A program made the translations under genes and the position numbers. From Baffinella frigidus (lineage: Eukaryota > Cryptophyceae > Cryptomonadales > Baffinellaceae), in contig MU647304.1 of the NCBI GenBank assembly GCA_026770585.1, forward strand, positions 12,459 to 22,657: a DNA stretch of 10,199 bases, in the 5' to 3' direction. This document shows, one piece after another, positions 6,901-10,199 of the stretch. The notes under the pieces were generated by a model. That model ran no database searches, was not told the origin of the DNA, and worked only from the letters and a program-made list of their open reading frames with translations. Each line of letters opens with the position of its first letter. Within the stretch, counting starts at the first letter, position 1.

Positions 6901-9900
6901 AGGCTCCTGGAAATACAGGTCTCCTAGAATGGCCCGAGGTGGAGCTTGGTCGGCAACGGCTGGAGCTCTCCTTCCCCTACGGAAATTCTGCCCCTCGCGA
7001 GTGCTTCGCAGGGCTGGGGTGGATACCAGGGTGTGGTGGTTTACTCTATGATTTTCATCCTAACCCCTCTCAAGGGTCATGGGTAACTTCCTAACCCCTC
7101 CCAAGGGTCATAGGTAACTAACTCTCAAATCTAAACCCTGAACCCTACCCCTCCACAGGGCTGGGGCGGATCACTGCCCCAGCCCTAAACCCTAAACCCT
7201 ATACCCTAAACCCTAAACCCTAAACCCTAAACCCTAAACCCTAAACCCCAAACCCTAAACCCTAAACCCAGTTGCATCATAACCCCTCCCGAGTGGTGGG
7301 CATCCACGCGAACACACTATCCTGGGGGGTTGTACGCCAACCCTCAACTCTCAACCCCTCAGGGCTGGGGCGGATACCAGGGTGTGGTGGTCTACTGTAC
7401 AATTTTCATCCTAACCCCCTCCCAAGTGTCACGAGCAACTTTACACTCCCGAGTGGTGGGCACCCACGCGAGCACACTGTTCTCGGGGGTTGCGCGCTAA
7501 CCGTAAACCCTAACCCTCCGCAGGGCTCGGGCGGATCACGGAGAACACGGCGCAATACCAGGGCGTGGTGGTCTACTGTATAATTTTCATCCTAACCCCT
7601 ATCAAGTTTCATGAGCAACTAACCCCTCCCTAGTGTCATGGGTAACATCCTAACCCCCCCCGAGTGTCATGGGCAACTCTCAACTCTAAACCCGGACGCC
7701 TGGTAGAGGGCGGACCGTTAGAACAGGGGGCCAGCTCGTGTCTCAGAAAGTCAATTTATCTGGTAACCCTCCGCCGGGCTCGTGCGGATCACTGTCCCGG
7801 GTGGTGGGCATCCACGCGAGCACACCATCCTCGGGGGTTGCGCGCTAACCCTGAACCCGAACCCTCCGCAGGGCTCGGGCGGATCACGGAGAACACGGCG
7901 CAATACCAGGGCGTGGTGGTCTACTCGATGGCGGACGTCCCTCTCGGCTTCGGCGTCACGGCGAAGTCCACCCAGGAGTGCAGGTGCGTACCCCTAAACC
8001 CTGAGACCTGAACCCTAGTGGGCTTGGGGGTTTGGGCTTGGAGGAATAGACGTTACTTAGGACAGTAAGTAAGGCTTCGGCATCACGGGGAAGTCCACTC
8101 AGGAGTGTAGGTGCGTACAGGGGGTTCGGGGTTTAGTAGGAGTGCAGGTGCTTGGGATGGGGGGGGGGGGCTTGGAGGAATAGACGTTACCTAGGATGGT
8201 AGGTTGGTCTACTCGATGGCGGACGTCCCTCTCGGCTTCGGCGTCACGGCGAAGTCCACCCAGGAGTGCAGGTGCGTACCCCTAAACCCTGAAACCTAAA
8301 CCCTACTGGGGGTTTGGGGGTTTGGGCTTGGAGGAATAGACTTGGGGGTTTAGGCTTGGAGGAATAGACCTTACCTAAGATGGTGTGTTGGGCTTCGGGC
8401 TTCGGGGTCACGGCCAAGTCCACCCACCACCAACCCTCACAACTTGGGCAACTCGAAAAAGTCAGAAACACCAAATCCCCTTGGAGGCCGTCGGAATTCG
8501 ACGGCCTTCAAGGGGATTTTTGGAGCCATTTTCTCCGATTTGCCCAGACTGTGAGGGTTGGTGGCAGGAGGGCAGGTACTGACCACACTGTGGGCTTCGC
8601 TGATTGGTCCATTTATTTTCGTGGCACTGATTAAGAATTGCTCGGTACAACGACATATTTATTAACCGACATTTCAACACGATTTCTGGTCGGGTTTTCC
8701 TTCGACGGCAAATTCCTAGCTCTGCCTGAGTTTTATTCTGGCTCGTTCCAAAGGCTTTCTATTCGCGCTTTTGTACTGAGTCCGCGCAGGGGAGGGGTGC
8801 AGGTACATTCCACGTGTGGGGGATCGAGCTAGCAGATAAAGCCCACCCCCCTGAATCATGTTTCTGCAAGCTGACGACAGGAGAGGGATGGGACAGACCC
8901 TCCTCGGGAAGCCCCCCCCATACGTTGTTGCAGGAAGCCAACGATAGCGGTGGACCCTTCCAAGACTCTGGCGTGGATTGAGTCACCCGATCCAGAGGAG
9001 AACCAGCGGCCACTTTTACTTTCTGTATTACTTTGATACCGAAAGCTTTTACTTTCCGTATTACTTTGCTTTTACTTTCCGTATTACTTTAATACCGAAA
9101 GGCGGACATGGAGTCACCCGCTCCAGAGAGGAGCGGTGGACCTATCGCTACCGTTGGCTCTCGGTATCAATGTGTTGGCGTTTGGCATTAGAGGCCACGT
9201 TAAAGGCCACGGCTTTCGGTAGTAAAGTAATACGGAAAGTAAAAGCAAGAACCTTCTTCTTCTTCTTTATTGCTCTCGATGCAGGTCCTAAATGAGGCCC
9301 TTGAGCCTTGAGTTGAGAGTTTTGCCTTAAGAAACGGGCCCGCCTCAGAGATGAGCTATAATGGCTCCAAAAAGTAAGGACCAGCGGCCTCCTCTGGATC
9401 GGGTGACTCCGCTGGTTCTTGCTTTTTACTTTCCGCATTACTTTGATACCGAAAGCCGTGGCCTTTAACGTGGCCTTTAATGCCAAACGCCAACGCATTA
9501 ATACCGAGAGCCGACGGTAGCGATAGGTCCACCGCTCCTCTCTGGAGCGGGTGACTCCCATGTCCGCCTTTCGGTATTAAAGTAATACGGAAAGTAAAAG
9601 CAAAGTAATACGGAAAGTAAAAGCTTTCGGCCTCAAAGTAATACGGAAAGTAAAAGTGGCCGCTGGTTCTCCTCTGGATCGGGTGACTCAATCCACGCCA
9701 GAGTCTTGGAAGGAGTTGCCAAAAGTCAATTTCCCCTCAAGGCAGTGGTTTTCAAAAGTCAGAGAACACCACCTGTGGTGTTTAACAAAAATTGACCCCA
9801 CCTCCAACCTGGCGTGGATGTCCTCCAGTGTCGTTTGCGTCGGGGGTAGGACCATAAGCCCTGAACCCCACCTAAACCCTAAACCCTAAACCCTCAACCC

Positions 9901-10199
9901 TAAAACCCTAAAACCCTAAAACCCTGAAACCCTAAACCCCACAGCCTAAACCCCACAACCTAAACCCGAAACCCTCAACCCTACACCCTGAGCCCCAAAC
10001 CTTTTTTCTCCCTCTCCTCACCTCTCCTCACCTCTCCTCATCTCTCCTCCCCCTCTTCCCTCTTAGGAAGCTGCCGGCGACAGACGTTGTAGTGTTCCAC
10101 CAGGCGGACGTGGGGCCCTGAACCCTTCAACCCTGAACCCTAAACCCTAAACCTGGGGGAGTACCTCCGCGAGGAGGACTCTCACGTTAGTTCAACCGT
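3930..10199 (+). CDS. NIP7: NIP7, 60S ribosome subunit biogenesis factor (7 exons; 3' end runs off the window)
   Basis: Spliced gene: join(3930..3985, 4535..4657, 5021..5113, 6077..6153, 7872..7983, 10067..10115, 10159..>10199), the last junction being irregular. NIP7 is a nucleolar factor that binds RNA and pre-60S particles and is needed for 27S pre-rRNA processing and 60S assembly (family knowledge). Seen here: the start [10 protein letters not shown] is the invariant family N terminus, which fixes ATG 3930. Residues 1 to about 90 form the N-terminal pre-PUA domain, with [14 protein letters not shown] and [10 protein letters not shown]. Residues about 92-180 form the PUA domain, with [54 protein letters not shown] and [14 protein letters not shown]. 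All codon phases across introns agree, giving 180 residues with no gap against remembered human NIP7 (180). After [11 protein letters not shown] no stop is reached before the window ends, so the C terminus is a short extension or another exon; CAC|GTTAGT at 10183-10191 looks like a donor. Introns 1-5 are canonical GT-AG. The gene looks functional, apart from the doubtful last intron. Confidence 0.95.
3986..4534 (+). other. NIP7 intron 1 (549 bp)
   Basis: GT-AG intron between exons 1 and 2. Unlike the other long introns it has no telomere-like repeat, no foldback element and no exon copy that I can see. Open frames crossing it on either strand have no recognisable protein. The 3' end is unusual: a run of 14 C at 4512-4525, then gatgagcag, so the polypyrimidine tract is almost pure C. 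Confidence 0.85.
4535..4657 (+). CDS. NIP7: NIP7 exon 2
   Basis: Acceptor gatgagcag|C. Codes for the rest of the pre-PUA core: [13 protein letters not shown], then [19 protein letters not shown], ending AAHAE plus CG of an Arg codon. Donor GCG|gtgcac at 4658. The spacing to exon 3 matches the family residue for residue. Confidence 0.95.
4658..5020 (+). other. NIP7 intron 2 (363 bp)
   Basis: GT-AG intron, of which about 255 bp (4764-5018) is degenerate telomere-like repeat in the C-rich orientation on the coding strand. The acceptor cgaaaccag|G lies directly at the end of the array, so the repeat itself seems to supply the acceptor context. Confidence 0.9.
4764..5018 (+). repeat. Interstitial telomere-like array, CCCTGAA and CCCTAAA
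   Basis: About ten near-perfect CCCTGAA units (4786-4860) are followed by mixed CCCTAAA, CCCGAAA and CCCAAAC variants. It fills intron 2. Orientation is C-rich on the NIP7 sense strand. It is flanked by unique sequence, so it is interstitial and not a chromosome end. Confidence 0.95.
5021..5113 (+). CDS. NIP7: NIP7 exon 3
   Basis: Codes for the end of the pre-PUA domain: [16 protein letters not shown], then [14 protein letters not shown] and CA of a Gln codon. The donor is CCCA|gtaccc. Exon 4 supplies A, giving CAA (Gln) and then TAC (Tyr), so QYAKYK is restored. Using the next visible CAGTA as coding would break the frame, which decides this donor. Confidence 0.94.
5171..5215 (+). pseudogene. 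Donor-side copy of NIP7 exon 3
   Basis: These 45 bases match 5072-5116 (end of exon 3 plus the splice donor) at 43 of 45 positions; the two changes turn CTCGAC into CTTAAC (Leu-Asp to Leu-Asn). The reading frame and a GT at the donor position remain. No acceptor half is present, so this is a partial exon copy. A shorter remnant (GCTCCTCGCCCAGTATCTCC) lies near 5404-5423. Confidence 0.9.
5543..5560. repeat. Perfect 18-bp palindrome in intron 3
   Basis: CCGCAGAGCGCTCTGCGG reads the same on both strands. It lies within a looser inverted repeat in which CCAAGG...CAGGGT near 5514-5531 pairs with ACCCTG...CCTTGG near 5593-5606. This is a weaker case for a foldback element than the others in the window. 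Confidence 0.6.
5828..6027 (+). repeat. Diverged direct duplication just upstream of exon 4
   Basis: ATTCACGGGTCGAAAACAAC near 5828 recurs as ATTCACGGATCGAAACCAAC near 6002. The second copy runs into GTGCAGATACGTCAA (6023-6037), a decayed copy of the true exon 4 acceptor GTGCAGATACGCCAA at 6071-6085. GATACGCC also occurs at 5941-5948. These look like acceptor-side copies of exon 4. Confidence 0.7.
6077..6153 (+). CDS. NIP7: NIP7 exon 4
   Basis: Acceptor atgtgcag|A. Opens the PUA domain: [20 protein letters not shown], then NVLKA and G of a Gly codon. Donor GCAG|gtccat at 6154. Matches the family motif K(Y/I)K(V/I)WxKP...FLYGNxVLKA. A closer acceptor-like copy 48 bp upstream (6023) would not give the correct peptide. 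Confidence 0.95.
6241..6421. mobile_element. Foldback MITE-like element, CCACACGAGG termini
   Basis: Terminal inverted repeats of about 28 bp begin CCACACGAGGCTATCCATGC at 6241 and are mirrored at the right end (6421). The flanks are CA on both sides (6239-6240, 6422-6423), a 2-bp target-site duplication. A nested 40-nt hairpin, GATCACGTTTG...ACGTGATC, lies at 6323-6362. The termini resemble those of the elements at 631 and 2060 (CCAC, one base, CGAGGCTA), so they are likely one superfamily. No transposase is encoded. Confidence 0.88.
6469..6605. repeat. Inverted-repeat element, CCACACGGTGG termini
   Basis: CCACACGGTGG at 6469-6479 is mirrored by CCACCGTGTGG at 6595-6605. Element length is 137 bp. 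It shares the CCAC...GTGG end pattern of neighbouring foldbacks, but the flanks (CA and GT) do not form a matching 2-bp duplication, so its status is less certain. Confidence 0.6.
6666..6851. repeat. Inverted-repeat (foldback) element with about 45-bp arms
   Basis: GTGTCCCTGGAAACTTCCCC at 6666 is mirrored by GGGGAAGTTTCCCGGGACAC ending at 6851, and CCCTCGCATGCACAGGTCAC pairs with GTGACCTGTGCATGCGAGGG. A perfect 20-bp palindrome, CCGCGTGACCGGTCACGCGG, lies between the arms at 6749-6768. The left edge abuts the local CCCCTCCCAAG repeat of intron 4, so the exact boundary is unclear. Confidence 0.85.
6959..6990 (+). pseudogene. Donor-side remnant of NIP7 exon 4
   Basis: GCTGGAGCTCTCCTTCCCCT followed by ACGGAAATTCTG resembles exon 4 around GGAGCTCTCCTTCCTCTACG (6113-6132). 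After the decayed stretch it passes almost directly into an exon-5 start copy (7012), so remnants of the two exons lie side by side. Confidence 0.65.
7012..7050 (+). pseudogene. Acceptor-side copy 1 of NIP7 exon 5 (internal deletion)
   Basis: Starts with a preserved ttcgcag acceptor and GGCTGGGGTGGATACCAGGG, then TGTGGTGGTTTACTCTATG. Relative to the true exon about 20 bases (ATCACGGAGAACACGGCGCA region) are missing. The intron sequence ATTTTCATCCTAACCCCTC follows, as in the other copies. Confidence 0.85.
7159..7175 (+). pseudogene. Acceptor-side copy 2 of NIP7 exon 5 (17 bases)
   Basis: GGCTGGGGCGGATCACT after ccacag; it then leaves the exon sequence and enters telomere-like repeat at about 7180. 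Confidence 0.75.
7180..7269 (+). repeat. Telomere-like CCCTAAA array in intron 4
   Basis: About a dozen CCCTAAA units, nearly perfect, C-rich on the NIP7 coding strand. It sits between exon-5 copies 2 and 3. Confidence 0.95.
7363..7396 (+). pseudogene. Acceptor-side copy 3 of NIP7 exon 5 (internal deletion)
   Basis: Preserved cag acceptor, then GGCTGGGGCGGATACCAGGG and TGTGGTGGTCTACT. It carries the same internal deletion as copy 1, so the two are likely descended from one deleted copy. Followed by gtacaattttcatcc. Confidence 0.85.
7524..7577 (+). pseudogene. Acceptor-side copy 4 of NIP7 exon 5 (54 bases identical to the exon)
   Basis: Exactly matches 7872-7925, including the accctccgcag acceptor just upstream (offset 348). 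It codes for the same [17 protein letters not shown] stretch in the right phase after exon 4. The exon sequence then stops at ACT|gtataa and reads into intron: a short run of unrelated codons ends at a stop. It is therefore a strong cryptic acceptor whose use would truncate NIP7, unless ACT|gtataa acts as a donor. Confidence 0.9.
7776..7793 (+). pseudogene. Acceptor-side copy 5 of NIP7 exon 5 (decayed)
   Basis: GGCTCGTGCGGATCACT following ccgccg; here the acceptor AG has become CG, so this copy has lost its splice site. It lies 96 bases before the true exon. Confidence 0.75.
7872..7983 (+). CDS. NIP7: NIP7 exon 5 (functional copy)
   Basis: Acceptor ccctccgcag|GG. Codes for [20 protein letters not shown], then [16 protein letters not shown] and AG of Arg. 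Donor GCAG|gtgcgt at 7984. It is the only copy in the array holding both halves of the exon in one open frame, so it is taken as the real exon. This is the central PUA strand region of NIP7. Confidence 0.96.
8073..8110 (+). pseudogene. Donor-side copy A of NIP7 exon 5
   Basis: GGCTTCGGCATCACGGGGAA then GTCCACTCAGGAGTGTAG, followed by gtgcgtac. It differs from the true edge at several positions, and one change makes TGCAG into TGTAG. The donor is intact. Confidence 0.85.
8205..8271 (+). pseudogene. Donor-side copy B of NIP7 exon 5 (intact coding half)
   Basis: From 8205 through 8292, 88 bases are identical to 7917-8004 (offset 288), covering 67 bases of exon plus the first 21 of intron 5. It codes for the same [13 protein letters not shown] and AKSTQEC peptide. 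There is no acceptor half; gtag|G at 8202 is the nearest AG. Confidence 0.9.
8399..8426 (+). pseudogene. Donor-side copy C of NIP7 exon 5, split by a foldback element
   Basis: GCTTCGGGGTCACGGCCAAG then TCCACCCA, after which a 138-bp element intervenes; the copy resumes at 8567 as GGAGGGCAGGTAC. In intact copies CCCA is followed directly by GGAG. Confidence 0.88.
8427..8564. mobile_element. Foldback MITE-like element, CCACCAACCCTCAC termini
   Basis: Terminal inverted repeats CCACCAACCCTCACAACTTG and its mirror end at 8564. TSD CA at 8425-8426 and 8565-8566, confirmed by the empty site in the other exon-5 copies. The interior is a hairpin of about 21 bp per arm (8473-8519) around CGGAATTCG. 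Same terminus family as the element at 1108. TTTTTGGAGCCATTTTCTCC near 8517 recurs partly near 101-120. Non-coding. Confidence 0.93.
8585..8955 (+). other. Part of intron 5 with no recognised feature
   Basis: I see no gene, foldback or telomere-like array here. GTGCAGGTACATTCC (8798) and GCAGGAAGCCAACGATAG (8932) faintly resemble the exon 5 donor and the exon 6 acceptor edge, but they are too decayed to call. Confidence 0.5.
8956..9713. repeat. Giant 758-bp inverted repeat (about 300-bp arms, 160-bp spacer)
   Basis: The left arm 8956-9253 is mirrored by 9414-9713: for example CCTTCCAAGACTCTGGCGTG at the left end pairs with the right end, and GGCGGACATG...GAGTCACCCG, GGTAGCGATAGGTCCACCG and GGCCTTTAACGTGG pair inside. 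Each arm holds subrepeats of TACTTTCCGTATTACTTT. A third copy of CTCTGGATCGGGTGACTC lies in the spacer near 9393. Open frames on both strands encode near-mirror peptides and are not genes. The right end overlaps the foldback at 9693, so the inverted duplication captured the tip of that element. Confidence 0.93.
9693..9817. mobile_element. Foldback MITE-like element, CCACGCCAG termini
   Basis: Begins CCACGCCAGAGTCTTGGAAG and ends CTGGCGTGG at 9817; TSD AT at 9691-9692 and 9818-9819. Interior TTGCCAAAAGTCAATTTCCC and AACACCACCTGTGGTGTT match the element at 1469. 125 bp, non-coding. Confidence 0.9.
9860..9998 (+). repeat. Telomere-like array in intron 5
   Basis: CCCTAAA units with AACCCTAAAA, CCCTCAA and CCCCACA variants, C-rich on the NIP7 coding strand. 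Confidence 0.93.
10011..10066 (+). promoter_or_regulatory. NIP7: Polypyrimidine tract and acceptor of intron 5
   Basis: Three CCTCTCCTCA-type decamers followed by TCTCTCCTCCCCCTCTTCCC and TCTTAG. An unusually long, repeated pyrimidine tract directly before exon 6. Confidence 0.8.
10067..10115 (+). CDS. NIP7: NIP7 exon 6
   Basis: Acceptor ctcttag|G. G completes AGG (Arg), then [16 protein letters not shown], the family motif (V)VVFxQADIG. The 3' boundary is doubtful: the coding motif continues GEYLR only after 43 intervening bases. GT occurs at 10110 (GAC|gtgggg), but using it would drop Val-Gly and, with the only AG, also Glu. Confidence 0.85.
10111..10158 (+). repeat. Telomere-like insert within the exon 6/7 junction, flanked by TGGGG
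   Basis: TGGGG at 10111-10115 and again at 10154-10158 brackets 38 bases made of CCCTGAA, CCCTTCAA and CCCTAAA units (10116-10153). Removing 43 bases at any register within the repeat rejoins DVG to EYLR exactly as in the family. None of these registers has GT-AG ends. Canonical splicing gtgggg...ggggag (10110-10161, 52 bases) keeps frame but deletes three conserved residues (Val-Gly-Glu). Unspliced, a TGA follows after one extra codon. Confidence 0.85.
10159..10199 (+). CDS. NIP7: NIP7 exon 7 (partial, cut by window end)
   Basis: [10 protein letters not shown] matches the conserved C-terminal tail (human GEYVRHEETLT, yeast GEYLRDEDTLFT as remembered). The frame remains open (SST) to the last base; TAG at 10188 is out of frame. 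CAC|GTTAGT could be a donor for one more intron. Confidence 0.8.

Larger units (their letters stand above)
6154..7871 (+). other. NIP7 intron 4 (1718 bp)
   Basis: GT-AG intron. From 5' to 3' it holds a CCAC-type foldback element (6241-6421), a second inverted repeat (6469-6605), a third (6666-6851), a donor-side remnant of exon 4 (about 6959-6990), and then a 900-bp array of degenerate exon-5 acceptor-side copies separated by ATTTTCATCCTAACCCCTC and GTGGTGGGCATCCACGCGA segments and telomere-like repeats. Confidence 0.88.
8028..8390 (+). repeat. Tandem array of exon-5 donor edge plus intron 5 start
   Basis: A unit made of the end of exon 5, the donor, a short CCCTAAACCCTGA stretch and GGTTTGGGCTTGGAGGAATAGAC recurs with varying deletions: intron segments near 8028, 8168, 8307 and 8341, exon edges at 8073, 8205 and 8399. 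Confidence 0.9.
7984..10066 (+). other. NIP7 intron 5 (2083 bp)
   Basis: GT-AG intron. In order: a tandem array of exon-5 donor-side copies with G-rich intron segments (7984-8426), a 138-bp foldback insertion (8427-8564), a stretch with no recognised feature (8585-8955), a 758-bp giant inverted repeat (8956-9713), a 125-bp foldback (9693-9817), a telomere-like array (9860-9998), and a polypyrimidine tract with three CCTCTCCTCA units before the acceptor tcttag. Confidence 0.88.

Noticed and set aside
8978-9691. Open frames on both strands with the shared peptide [13 protein letters not shown]
   Set aside because: The resemblance arises because the giant inverted repeat places the same DNA on both strands; there is no independent coding evidence.
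10011-10050. CRISPR-like short direct repeats
   Set aside because: CCTCTCCTCA decamers follow one another without spacers in a eukaryotic intron; this is a simple polypyrimidine repeat.
1-10199. tRNA, rRNA or other structured RNA genes
   Set aside because: None recognised; the hairpins present are foldback elements with flanking duplications and do not have the conserved loops of a tRNA.

Overview
This window is eukaryotic nuclear DNA. It has spliced exons with GT-AG introns, G+C-rich exons, and many interstitial telomere-like tracts (CCCTAAA and CCCTGAA, the TTYAGGG type found in plants, green algae and several other protist lineages). A unicellular alga, perhaps a large repeat-rich prasinophyte genome, is my guess; this assignment is weak.

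Layout. Positions 1-2350 hold no gene I can support. They are packed almost end to end with short foldback (terminal inverted repeat) elements, most flanked by a 2-bp target-site duplication, plus one diverged 70-bp direct repeat. Positions 2350-2963 hold a degenerate array of copies of the 3' end of the next gene, mixed with telomere-like repeats. Positions 2975-3709 (minus strand) encode a 244-residue acidic coiled-coil protein of unknown function. A compact 220-bp region, 3710-3929, separates it from a divergent gene on the plus strand.

That plus-strand gene, 3930 to the window end, is NIP7, the PUA-domain factor for 60S ribosomal subunit assembly. I rebuilt it as seven exons by matching the translated exons to the NIP7 family; the recovered 180 codons align without gaps to the human protein as I remember it. 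Only about 570 of about 6270 bp are coding. The introns have grown by (a) telomere-like arrays, (b) foldback elements, including one 758-bp giant hairpin in intron 5, and (c) partial tandem copies of the exons themselves.

The most unusual pattern is the partial exon copies. Copies upstream of an exon carry its acceptor edge, and copies downstream carry its donor edge. The same thing is seen at the 3' end of the coiled-coil gene. A second striking point is the last NIP7 intron: 38 bp of telomere-like sequence flanked by a 5-bp direct repeat (TGGGG) interrupts a conserved PUA motif, with no GT-AG boundaries that preserve the motif. A third is the foldback families, most of which start CCAC and end GTGG with 2-bp duplications of varying sequence. 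One of them sits in an exon-5 copy, so its empty site can be read from the other copies.
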